32,565 bases of DNA from Proluteimonas luteida (lineage in GTDB: Bacteria; Pseudomonadota; Gammaproteobacteria; Xanthomonadales; Xanthomonadaceae): positions 1-32,565 of the forward strand of contig NZ_JAIWPT010000029.1 in the NCBI RefSeq assembly GCF_021191695.1. The letters are read 5' to 3'. Shown one piece after another: positions 22,047 through 30,000 of this stretch. Positions within the stretch are counted from its first letter, which is position 1. Each line of letters opens with the position of its first letter. A program made the position numbers and the translations under genes. The notes below the pieces were generated by a model, which was not told the origin of the DNA, ran no database searches, and saw only the letters and a list, made by a program, of their open reading frames with translations.

Positions 22047-22271
22047 ATGGTCATGAACGACTCGCTGAAGACGCTGCTGATCATCGCGTTCGTGCTGCTC
22101 ATCCTGTGGAACCTCGGTGCGGGCCTGTACTACATGCTGACCGACAGGGGCCGCAGCGACCGCACCGTCAAGGCGCTGACCCGGCGCATCGGCCTGTCGG
22201 TCGCGCTGATCCTGCTGGTGCTGCTGGCGATCGGGATGGGATGGATCAGGCCGCATGGGGTCTACGGCTGA
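22047..22271 (+). CDS. DUF2909 family twin-transmembrane protein
   Basis: A 74-residue protein with two hydrophobic segments, LKTLLIIAFVLLILWNLGAGLYYML and IGLSVALILLVLLAIGMGWI, joined by the basic loop TDRGRSDRTVKALTRR. This is the layout of DUF2909 proteins, which are encoded in oxidase clusters of Pseudomonas and relatives; function is not established but co-location suggests a part in oxidase assembly or stability. CGGAG (22036-22040) lies 6 nt before the ATG at 22047, favouring it over a second ATG two codons on. It is the only plus-strand gene within the oxidase module. Confidence 0.88.
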   Translation: MVMNDSLKTLLIIAFVLLILWNLGAGLYYMLTDRGRSDRTVKALTRRIGLSVALILLVLLAIGMGWIRPHGVYG

Positions 22272-22291
22272 GGCCGCCGGCCCCACGCGGC

Positions 22292-22368
22292 GGGATTGGG
22301 GATTGGGGATTCGAAAAGGCGGGCAAGCAGACTGCTTTCTCCAATTCCGAATCCCCTATCCCGACTCC
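22292..22368. repeat. Second copy of the GGGATTCGGGA-type inverted repeat
   Basis: The left arm (22292-22313) contains GGGATT twice and ends GGGGATTCG. The right arm (22341-22368) contains CCAATTCCGAATCCCC and further TCCC units. The arms can pair imperfectly around a 27-nt centre. The right-arm 16-mer differs by one base from that at 11391-11406. It lies between the ends of the DUF2909 and ctaE genes and may act as a bidirectional transcription stop. Confidence 0.8.
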
Positions 22369-22386
22369 CGTTCGTCTGCGTCGTCG

Positions 22387-23271
22387 TCAGACGACGTAGA
22401 CGAACAGGAACAGGATCAGCCACACCACGTCGACGAAGTGCCAGTACCAGGCCACGGCCTCGAACGCGAAATGGTTCTCCCTGCTGAAGTGGCCGCGGAA
22501 GCAGCGCAGCCAGATGACGATCAGCATGATCGTGCCGAGCGTCACGTGCGCGCCGTGGAAGCCGGTCAGCATGAAGAACGTCGAGCCGTAGATGCCCGAG
22601 CCCAGGGTCAGGTTGAGGTCGCGGTAGGCGTGGACGTATTCCTCGATCTGGAAGAACAGGAACACGCAGCCGAGCAGGATCGTCGCGCCGAGGAACACCA
22701 GCAGCCGGGTGCGTTGCGCGGCGCGCAGCGCGTGGTGGGCGATGGTGATGGTCACGCCCGAGGCCAGCAGGATCAGCGTGTTGAGCAGCGGCAGGCCCCA
22801 GGCCGGGATGGTCTGGAAGCTGCCGCCGACCGCGCCCGGGCCGGACGTCGGCCAGGCCGCGCTGTAGCCGTCCCACAGCACCGAGTTGGTCATCACGCCC
22901 GAGCCCTCGCCGCCGAGCCACGGCAGCGCCAGCGTGCGCGCGTAGAACAGCGCGCCGAAGAACGCGGCGAAGAACATGATTTCCGAGAAGATGAACCAGA
23001 CCATGCCCATGCGGAAGGACACGTCGACCTGCCGGTTGTAGTAACCCGAGACCGACTCGAGGATCACGTCGGCGAACCACTTGAACAGGATCAACGCCAG
23101 GCCCGCGGCACCGACGAAGAACGTCGTCCTGCCCCAGCTGGCCTCGTTGAACCAGCTCGCCAGCCCCAGCATCGTGACGAACAGGAACACCGAGGCGAAC
23201 ACCGGCCACTTGCTGTCGTGCGGCACGAAGTAGATGTCGGCGTCTTTGTGCTCGGGATGGACGTGGGCCAT
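22387..23271 (-). CDS. ctaE: Cytochrome c oxidase subunit III (aa3 type)
   Basis: A 294-residue membrane protein with seven hydrophobic segments. It begins MAHVHPEHKDADIYFVPHDSKWP and includes RMGMVWFIFSEIMFFAAFFGALFYAR, with the conserved S-E-x-M-F-F. Near the end are FFMLTGFHGAHVTLGTIMLIVIW and FEAVAWYWHFVDVVWLILFLFVYV, with the conserved F-H-G-x-H-V and W-Y-W-H-F-V-D-V-V-W. The insert between helices III and IV (WLGGEGSGVMTNSVLWDGYSAAWPTSGPGAVGGSFQTIP) is of the kind usual in gammaproteobacterial subunits. Subunit III stabilises proton uptake by subunit I. The ATG at 23271 is at the normal place; the frame is open upstream. It follows ctaG after 52 nt. Confidence 0.95.
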   Translation of the reverse strand: MAHVHPEHKDADIYFVPHDSKWPVFASVFLFVTMLGLASWFNEASWGRTTFFVGAAGLALILFKWFADVILESVSGYYNRQVDVSFRMGMVWFIFSEIMFFAAFFGALFYARTLALPWLGGEGSGVMTNSVLWDGYSAAWPTSGPGAVGGSFQTIPAWGLPLLNTLILLASGVTITIAHHALRAAQRTRLLVFLGATILLGCVFLFFQIEEYVHAYRDLNLTLGSGIYGSTFFMLTGFHGAHVTLGTIMLIVIWLRCFRGHFSRENHFAFEAVAWYWHFVDVVWLILFLFVYVV

Positions 23272-23323
23272 GGCGGTATCCGGTTTGCGTGCGGCGGGTG
23301 GCGGGGCAGGGTCGAAGCGCGCG

Positions 23324-23917
23324 TCAGGGCGCGGCCGCCGGCCCCGGGGTTCCGCGTCCGGACGCCGCATGGGCGGCCAGGCGCGAGGTCAGCACATCGT
23401 TCTTGAAGAAGGTGTAGGACAGGGTGACGGTGTTGACGTCCTTCGGCAGCGACGGGTCGATGATGAAACGTACCGGCATGTCGCGGGTCTCGCCCGCTTC
23501 CAGCGTCTGCGCGGTGAAGCAGAAGCACTCGGTCTTCTGGAAATAGCCGGAGGCGCGCGCCGGCGCCACCGACGGCGTGGCGCTGCCGACGATCGGCCGC
23601 GCGCTGTCGTTGTGCGCGTAGTAGGTGGTCTCGTACTGCTCGCCCACGCGCACCTGCATCCGGGTCTGGTTGGGGCGGAACGACCACGGCAGGTGCGAGT
23701 TGACGCTGGCGTCGAACTCCACCGTCACCACCCGCGCCTCGTCCGCCGCGGCCGTCGTCGCCGGCGCGACGGCCGCGCTGTTGTCCAGGCGGATGCCGAA
23801 CACCTTCTCGCAGGCGATGCGGTACAGCGGCACCAGCGAGAAGGTGAAGGCGAAGGCGGCCACCGACACCGCGACCAGCTTGCCGATACCCAGGCCCTTC
23901 TTCGCCTGCGCGCTCAT
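23324..23917 (-). CDS. ctaG: Cytochrome c oxidase assembly protein CtaG/Cox11
   Basis: Delivers copper to the CuB site in subunit I. The 197-residue protein has a short cytosolic head, one membrane segment (KLVAVSVAAFAFTFSLVPLY), then YRIACEKVFG with the conserved membrane-proximal Cys36. The periplasmic domain has LPWSFRPNQTRMQVRVGE and the copper-binding Cys131 and Cys133 in FQKTECFCFTAQTL, then MPVRFIIDPSLP and VTLSYTFF. The C-terminal 20 residues are Ala/Gly/Pro-rich. Its ATG overlaps the stop of the small upstream gene by four bases (ATGA, 23914-23917). Confidence 0.95.
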   Translation of the reverse strand: MSAQAKKGLGIGKLVAVSVAAFAFTFSLVPLYRIACEKVFGIRLDNSAAVAPATTAAADEARVVTVEFDASVNSHLPWSFRPNQTRMQVRVGEQYETTYYAHNDSARPIVGSATPSVAPARASGYFQKTECFCFTAQTLEAGETRDMPVRFIIDPSLPKDVNTVTLSYTFFKNDVLTSRLAAHAASGRGTPGPAAAP

Positions 23918-24045
23918 CGCCCGATCACTCCCGACAGGATGAAGGCGACATAGATGCCCGCCGCGATCAGCGCGACGATGCCCGCGGTGCGGCGCGCGCG
24001 GCGGCGGCGCGCGGCGAGGTCGTCGTTGGCGTCTGGCGTGGGCAT
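23914..24045 (-). CDS. Small single-pass membrane protein in the cox operon (43 aa)
   Basis: Starting at the ATG at 24045, the frame reads MPTPDANDDLAARRRRARRT, then AGIVALIAAGIYVAFILSGV, and ends IGR before TGA. A very basic cytosolic head (seven Arg in eight residues) is followed by one clear membrane helix, giving N-in topology. It lies 25 nt after ctaD and overlaps ctaG by ATGA, so translation is coupled. Short membrane proteins of this kind between ctaD and ctaG are known in Pseudomonas-type cox clusters, usually as cytochrome oxidase small assembly proteins or left unannotated. Its role is inferred from location. It may be an accessory helix of the oxidase or help hand subunit I to CtaG. 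Confidence 0.82.
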   Translation of the reverse strand: MPTPDANDDLAARRRRARRTAGIVALIAAGIYVAFILSGVIGR

Positions 24046-24070
24046 GGCGGCCTGCATCGCGTCCGTCGGC

Positions 24071-25693
24071 TCAGTGGCTGATGTCGTCGTGGGCCAGGTC
24101 GCCGGGCTTGATCACCGGTGGCGTGGCGAAGGTGTGGTGCGGCGCGGGCGAGGGCACCGTCCACTCCAGGCCCTTGGCGCCTTCCCAGGCGCGCGCGGCG
24201 GCGGGCGCGCCCTTCTTCAGCGAATGCAGCAGGATCGCCGCCATCATGAACGGCGTGACGAACATGCCGAACGCGCCGACCGAGCTGATCAGGTTCCAGT
24301 CGGCGAACACGACGTTGTAGTCGGGGATGCGCCGCGGCATGCCGGCCAGGCCGAGGAAGTGCTGCGGGAAGAACAGCAGGTTGACGAACACGATCGTCCA
24401 CCAGAAATGCACCTTGGCCCAGAACTCGCTGTACATGCGGCCCGACCACTTCGGCCACCAGTAGTACACCGCGGCGATGATGCCGAACAGCGCGCCGGTG
24501 ACCAGCACGTAGTGGAAATGGGCGACGACGAAGTAGGTGTCGTGGTACTGGAAGTCGGCCGGCACGATCGCCAGCATCAGGCCCGAGAAGCCGCCGATGG
24601 TGAACAGGATGACGAACGCGACCGACCACAGCATCGGCGCCTCGAACGTCAGCGAGCCCTTCCACATCGTGCTGACCCAGTTGAACACCTTCACGCCGGT
24701 CGGGATCGAGATCAGCATCGTCGCGAACATGAAGTAGATCTCGCCGCCCAGCGGCATGCCCACGGTGAACATGTGGTGGGCCCAGACGATGAAGCTCAGG
24801 AACGCGATCGCAGCCGTCGCGTAGACCATCGCCTGGTAGCCGAACAGTGGCTTGCGGCTGAAGGTCGGGATGATCTCGCTGACCACGCCGAACGCCGGCA
24901 GGATCATGATGTAGACCTCGGGATGGCCGAAGAACCAAAAGATGTGCTGGTACATCACCGGGTCGCCGCCGCCGGCGGCGTTGAAGAACGAGGTCATGAA
25001 GAACTTGTCGGTCAGCAGCATCGTGACCGCGCCGGCCAGCACCGGCATCACCGCGATCAGCAGGAACGCGGTGATCAGCCAGGTCCAGCAGAAGATCGGC
25101 ATCTTCAGCAGGTCCACGCCCGGCGCGCGCATGTTGAGGATGGTCGCGATGACGTTGATCGCGCCCATGATCGAGCTGATGCCCATCATGTGGATGGCGA
25201 AGATCGTCAGCGACACGCTGTTGCCGCCCTGCAGCGACAGCGGCGGATACAGCGTCCAGCCGCCGGCCGGGCCGCCGCCGGGCAGGAACAGCGTCATCAG
25301 CAGCAGGGTGAAGGCGAACGGCAGGATCCAGAACGACCAGTTGTTCATGCGCGGCAGCGCCATGTCCGGCGCGCCGATCTGCAGCGGGATCATCCAGTTG
25401 GCCAGGCCCACGAAAGCCGGCATCACGCCGCCGAAGATCATCACCAGCGCGTGCATGGTGGTCATCTGGTTGAAGAACGTCGGGCTGACATGCTGCAGGC
25501 CCGGGGCGGCGAGTTCGGTGCGGATGATCACGCTCATGCCCGCGCCGATGATGAACATCACGAACGAGAACAGCAGGTACAGCGTGCCGATGTCCTTGTG
25601 GTTCGTGGAGAAGAACCAGCGCTGGACGAACCCCTGCTTGTGGGCATGCGTGTCGTGGTGGTCGTGCGCGGCGGTACCGGTATGCGTGGACAT
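24071..25693 (-). CDS. ctaD: Cytochrome c oxidase subunit I (aa3 type)
   Basis: The catalytic subunit with heme a and the heme a3-CuB centre. It has 540 residues and twelve hydrophobic segments. The start MSTHTGTAAHDHHDTHAHKQG is histidine-rich, followed by WFFSTNHKDIGTLYLLF. The CuB and cross-linked Tyr region reads FWFFGHPEVYIMILPAFGVVSEI, whose G-H-P-E-V glutamate marks an A1-type proton-pumping enzyme with D and K channels. SFIVWAHHMFTVGM supplies the paired CuB histidines, IPTGVKVFNW the K-channel lysine, and HDTYFVVAHFHYVL the ligands of heme a3 and heme a. The ATG at 25693 is in the normal place, 22 nt after ctaC. Confidence 0.98.
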   Translation of the reverse strand: MSTHTGTAAHDHHDTHAHKQGFVQRWFFSTNHKDIGTLYLLFSFVMFIIGAGMSVIIRTELAAPGLQHVSPTFFNQMTTMHALVMIFGGVMPAFVGLANWMIPLQIGAPDMALPRMNNWSFWILPFAFTLLLMTLFLPGGGPAGGWTLYPPLSLQGGNSVSLTIFAIHMMGISSIMGAINVIATILNMRAPGVDLLKMPIFCWTWLITAFLLIAVMPVLAGAVTMLLTDKFFMTSFFNAAGGGDPVMYQHIFWFFGHPEVYIMILPAFGVVSEIIPTFSRKPLFGYQAMVYATAAIAFLSFIVWAHHMFTVGMPLGGEIYFMFATMLISIPTGVKVFNWVSTMWKGSLTFEAPMLWSVAFVILFTIGGFSGLMLAIVPADFQYHDTYFVVAHFHYVLVTGALFGIIAAVYYWWPKWSGRMYSEFWAKVHFWWTIVFVNLLFFPQHFLGLAGMPRRIPDYNVVFADWNLISSVGAFGMFVTPFMMAAILLHSLKKGAPAAARAWEGAKGLEWTVPSPAPHHTFATPPVIKPGDLAHDDISH

Positions 25694-25715
25694 GAGCTGC
25701 GGGCCTCGGAATCGA

Positions 25716-26642
25716 TCAGCCGGCCGCGGGCGCGGCGGGTGCGGATGGGGTCTGCGCGGCGGCCGGGGCATCCCCGTCCGCCTGCTCAGGTGCCGGCGCG
25801 GGCGCGGGCTCGGCCGGTGGCGCGTTCTTCGCCTTCTCGGCGGCGAGCCAGCTGTCGAATTCCTCGCGCGGCAGCGCGCGCACGACGATCGGCATGAAGC
25901 CGTGGTCCTTGCCGCACAGCTCGGCGCACTGGCCGCGATAGATGCCCGGCTCGAGGATCTCGGTCCAGGCCTCGTTGACCAGGCCCGGGATCGCGTCCTG
26001 CTTCCAGCCCAGCGCCGGCACCCACCAGGAGTGGATCACGTCGTCGGCGGTGACCACGAAGCGGATCTTGGTATCGGTGGGCAGCACCAGCGGGTTGTCG
26101 ACGTCGAGCAGATAGGCCGGATGCGCGTCGATCTCGGCACGGGTGCTGCCGCGGTTCTGGCGCAGGCGGTCGCTTTCGCGGTCGAGACGGCTGGTGATCG
26201 CCACGTCCTCGCCCATGTACTCGTACTTCCACATCCACTGGATGCCGGTCACCTTGACCGTCATCTCCGAGTCGCGGGTGTCGTACATGGCGATCAGCTT
26301 CTTGGTCGCCGGCACCGCCATGATGACCAGCAGCACCACCGGCACCACCGTCCAGATGATCTCGGCGGTGGTGTTGTGGCTGAACTGCGCCGCGACCGCG
26401 CCCCTGGACTTGCGGAACTTGAACATCGCGTAGGCCATCGCGGCGAACACGATCACGCCGATGGCCACGCAGATCCACAGCGCCAGCATGTGCGCCTCGT
26501 AGGCATGCTGCGAGGACGCGGTGACGCCGCGGCCCATGTTGAGCTGCCAGGGCTTGGGATCGGCGGATTGCGCGGCAGCGCCGGCGGACATCGCCAAGGC
26601 CGCGACGCCCATCATCCATTGCTTGAAACGACCGGCTTGCAT
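25716..26642 (-). CDS. ctaC: Cytochrome c oxidase subunit II
   Basis: Carries the CuA centre that takes electrons from cytochrome c. The 308-residue precursor has a signal peptide (MKQW-like head, VAALAMSAGAAA) and two membrane segments (about 52-73 and 96-117). The cupredoxin domain has His204 in DVIHSWWVPALGWKQDAIPG and the CuA set Cys239, Cys243, His247 and Met250 in QCAELCGKDHGFM. The segment VKVTGIQWMWKYEY is the aromatic region used for electron entry. No heme-binding CxxCH is present, so it is not a caa3 type. Residues about 270-308 form an Ala/Pro-rich tail. The ATG at 26642 is chosen; a GTG directly before it is possible. It is the first gene of the oxidase operon. Confidence 0.97.
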   Translation of the reverse strand: MQAGRFKQWMMGVAALAMSAGAAAQSADPKPWQLNMGRGVTASSQHAYEAHMLALWICVAIGVIVFAAMAYAMFKFRKSRGAVAAQFSHNTTAEIIWTVVPVVLLVIMAVPATKKLIAMYDTRDSEMTVKVTGIQWMWKYEYMGEDVAITSRLDRESDRLRQNRGSTRAEIDAHPAYLLDVDNPLVLPTDTKIRFVVTADDVIHSWWVPALGWKQDAIPGLVNEAWTEILEPGIYRGQCAELCGKDHGFMPIVVRALPREEFDSWLAAEKAKNAPPAEPAPAPAPEQADGDAPAAAQTPSAPAAPAAG

Positions 26643-26759
26643 CACATCGAACCCCAAGTGCCTGAGCTGGCGTTGGCTGGCGGGAACGCATCCGTCCTCG
26701 CCCCGGCAGGGGCAGAAAATCGTGCGCAGGAGCGGCGGCGTGCTGCGTAAAACCACAGC

Positions 26760-26789
26760 ATCGTAGCCGTGGCCGGCATTTACGGGCAA
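26760..26789 (-). promoter_or_regulatory. Sigma-70-type promoter of the ctaC operon
   Basis: On the minus strand TTGCCC (26784-26789) and TACGAT (26760-26765) are separated by 18 nt. Initiation is expected near 26753, giving a leader of about 110 nt before the ctaC ATG. This is the only well-formed promoter I see upstream of the ctaC-ctaD-ctaG-ctaE run. Confidence 0.6.
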
Positions 26790-27039
26790 GCTGGCCCCGG
26801 ATGCCGCACTGCGGCATTTCCCCGGACGCCTGCCGGCCGCGCTCCGGCCGGCCGGGACCGTGCGCCGCGGCGCCCGCCGGCCGGGGCAGCGTCGCCCCGT
26901 TGCGCCGGCGGTTGCCGGGCCGGCCGGTCGCCTGGCGGACGCGGCCTGCCGACGGCTTCCACCTGACCGTTTCGGCCTATCCGGCAGCGCCTGACACGCC
27001 CTAGAATCGCGGCCTCGTCTCCGCCTGCCGGATCGCCCC
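26790..27039. other. GC-rich divergent region between ctaC and putA
   Basis: The gene-free stretch between the two starts is 397 nt (26643-27039). Besides the ctaC promoter it holds a perfect hairpin, GCCGGCCG (26832-26839) with CGGCCGGC (26845-26852) around CGCTC, within a series of CCGGCCGG-rich strings up to about 26930. I see no ORF with convincing start signals. The CCGGCC strings may simply reflect base composition. Confidence 0.4.
27002..27007 (+). promoter_or_regulatory. Putative -10 element for putA
   Basis: TAGAAT lies 33 nt upstream of the putA TTG start in an otherwise GC-rich stretch. No good -35 is present at 16-18 nt. Initiation near 27014 would leave a leader of about 26 nt. 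Confidence 0.4.
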
Positions 27040-30000
27040 TTGAACGCCAGCCCCCTGCCCGCCGCGCCGCCGGTCCTTCCCTCGTCGCTGCGCGCCGCGA
27101 TCACCGCGGCCTGGACCCGCGACGAGACCACCCATGTGCGCGAGCTGCTGGCCCAGGCGCGCACCCCGGTGCCCGGCTGGGGCGAGGCCGACCGTGCCGC
27201 GATCCAGGCCACCGCCGCCGACCTGGTGCGCCGCGTGCGCCGGCGCGCGCAGGACCAGGGCGCGATCGAGGCCTTCATGCAGCAGTACGACCTCGGCAGC
27301 GAGGAAGGCGTGCTGCTGATGTGCGTGGCCGAGGCGCTGCTGCGCATCCCCGACCAGGACACCGCCGACCGGCTGATCCGCGACAAGCTGGGCGAGGCCG
27401 ACTGGAAGAAGCACCTCGGCCAGTCCGACTCGGTGCTGGTCAACGCCTCGACCTGGGGCCTGATGCTGACCGGCCGCCTGGTCGACCTGGCCGACGACAC
27501 CCGGCGCAACGTGCACAACGCCTTCCAGCGCCTGATCGGCCGGGTCGGCGAACCGGTGATCCGGCTCGCGGTGCGCCAGGCCATGCGGATCATGGGCCAC
27601 CAGTTCGTCATGGGCCGGACCATCGGCGAGGCGCTGGCGCGTAGCCGCAAGGGCGCCAATGCCGCGTACCGCTATTCGTTCGACATGCTCGGCGAGGCCG
27701 CGCTGACCCAGGCCGACGCCGACCGTTATCTGGAGGCCTACCGCAAGGCGATCGACGCGATCGGCGGCACCGGGCCGTTCGCTGACGAGATCGTTGCGCC
27801 GTCGATCTCGGTCAAGCTGTCGGCGCTGCATCCGCGCTACGAGCATGCCAAGCACGAACGCGTACTGGCCGAGCTGGCGCCGCGGCTGCTGGACCTCGCG
27901 CAGCGGGCCAGGGACCATCGCATCGGCCTGACCATCGATGCCGAGGAAGCCGACCGGCTGGAACTGTCGCTCGACGTCATCGAGGCCGCGCTGACCGATC
28001 CCTCGCTGGCCGGCTGGCACGGCTTCGGCATCGTCGTGCAGGCCTACCAGAAGCGTGCGCCGTTCGTCATCGACTGGATCGCCGCGCTGGCCCGCGCGCA
28101 CGGCCGGCGCATCCCGGTGCGCCTGGTCAAGGGCGCGTACTGGGACAGCGAGGTCAAGCGCGCGCAGGTCGAGGGCCACCCGGGCTATCCGGTCTTCACC
28201 CGCAAGCCCAGCACCGACGTCAGCTATCTGGCCAACGCGTGCCGGCTGCTGTCGGCGACCGACGCGATCTACCCGATGTTCGCCACCCACAACGCGCACA
28301 CCATCGCCGCGGTGCATCGGATGGCGCAAGCGTTGCTGCCGGACACCTCTCCCTCCGGGAGAGGTCGGAACGGCGCAGCCGTTCCGGGTGAGGGCGCCGC
28401 GTCCGAAGTGCCCCCATCCGCCCCTCCGGGGCACCTCGCCTCGCGCCCCAGCCCTGCGGCGCAGCGCGCAGGGCGTTCAGGCATGCACGAGCCAATGGCT
28501 CGTGAGCCGCATGCCTTCACCCCGCAGGCGGGGGAAGGGAACCGGCGCAAACAGTATTCATTCGAATTCCAGAAGCTCCACGGCATGGGCGACGACCTCT
28601 ACGCCGAGGTGATCCCCGCGGACCGCCTCGACGTGCCCTGCCGCGTCTACGCCCCGGTGGGTTCGCACGAGGACCTGTTGCCCTACCTGGTGCGGCGCCT
28701 GCTCGAGAACGGCGCCAACTCCAGCTTCGTCAACCGCATCAGCGACGAGGACGTCGCGATCGACGACCTGATCCGCGACCCGGTCGAGGTCGTCGCCGGT
28801 TTCGACGCCGTTCCCCACCCCCGCATTCCGCTGCCGGTCGACCTCTACCGCAGCCAGTCGCACGACAGGAGCAATTCCATGGGCGTCAACCTCGCCAACG
28901 ACGCGCAGCTCGCCGCACTCGCCGAGCAGATCCGGGCCGCGACCGGTCCGTGGACCGCCGCCCCGCTGGTGCCGGGCGCCACGACGTCGGGCGACACCGT
29001 GACCGTGACCAGCCCGGCCGATCGCCGCGTGCAGGTCGGCCAGTGGCAGGCCGCCGACAGCGCCACCGTCGAACAGGCATTGCGCAACGCCAGCGAGGCG
29101 CACGCGGACTGGAACGCGTTGCCGGCCGCCTCGCGCGCGGCGATCCTCGAACACGCCGCCGACCTGCTGGAGGCGCGCACCGCCGCGTTCGTCGCGATGT
29201 GCACGCGCGAGGCCGGCAAGACGATTCCCGACGGCATCGCCGAAGTGCGCGAGGCGGTCGATTTCCTGCGCTACTACGCCGGCGAGGCGCGCCGCCTGTT
29301 CGTCGTCGAAGCGCTGCCCGGCCCGACCGGCGAGTCGAACACGCTGCAGCTGTCGGGCCGCGGCGTGTTCGTCTGCATCAGCCCGTGGAACTTCCCGCTG
29401 GCGATCTTCGCCGGCCAGATCGCCGCCGCGCTGGTGGCCGGCAACACCGTCATCGCCAAGGCCGCCGAGCAGACCACGCTGGTCGGCCATGCCGCGGTCA
29501 GGCTGCTGCACGAGGCCGGCGTGCCCGAGCGCGTGCTGCAGTACGTGCCCGGCGACGGCGCGAGCGTCGGCGCCGCGCTGACCGCCGACCCGCGCGTGGC
29601 CGGCGTGGTGTTCACCGGCTCCAACGCGACCGCGCTGGCGATCAACCGCGCCCTGGCCGCGCGCGACGGCGCGATCGGCACCCTGATCGCCGAGACCGGC
29701 GGCCAGAACGCGCTGATCGCCGACTCCTCGGCGCTGCCCGAGCAGTTGGTCAAGGATGCGCTGGCCTCCGCCTTCACCTCGGCCGGCCAGCGCTGCTCGG
29801 CCGCGCGCGTGCTGTTCGTGCAGGACGACATCGCCGACAAGGTCATCGACATGCTGGCGGGCGCGATGCAGGAACTCACCGTCGGCGACCCCGCGCTGCT
29901 GTCGACCGACGTCGGCCCGGTGATCGACGCCGACGCGCTGCGCATGCTCGAAGCCCACGCCGAGCGCATGGCCGGCGAGGCCCGCCTGATCGCGACCACG

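Noticed and set aside
23954..25897. 647-codon plus-strand open frame opposite ctaD
   Set aside because: The translation is a run of charged residues (HDE-rich) produced by reading the antisense of a membrane protein; ctaD is unambiguous.
26790..26940. CCGGCC-rich strings as a CRISPR-like array or multi-site operator
   Set aside because: Spacing is irregular and the unit is short and self-complementary; base composition alone can give it.
28345..28540. The PutA insert as an intein or group II intron remnant
   Set aside because: It is only about 65 codons, has no intein splicing residues or intron domain structure, and consists of short palindromes typical of REP-like repeats.
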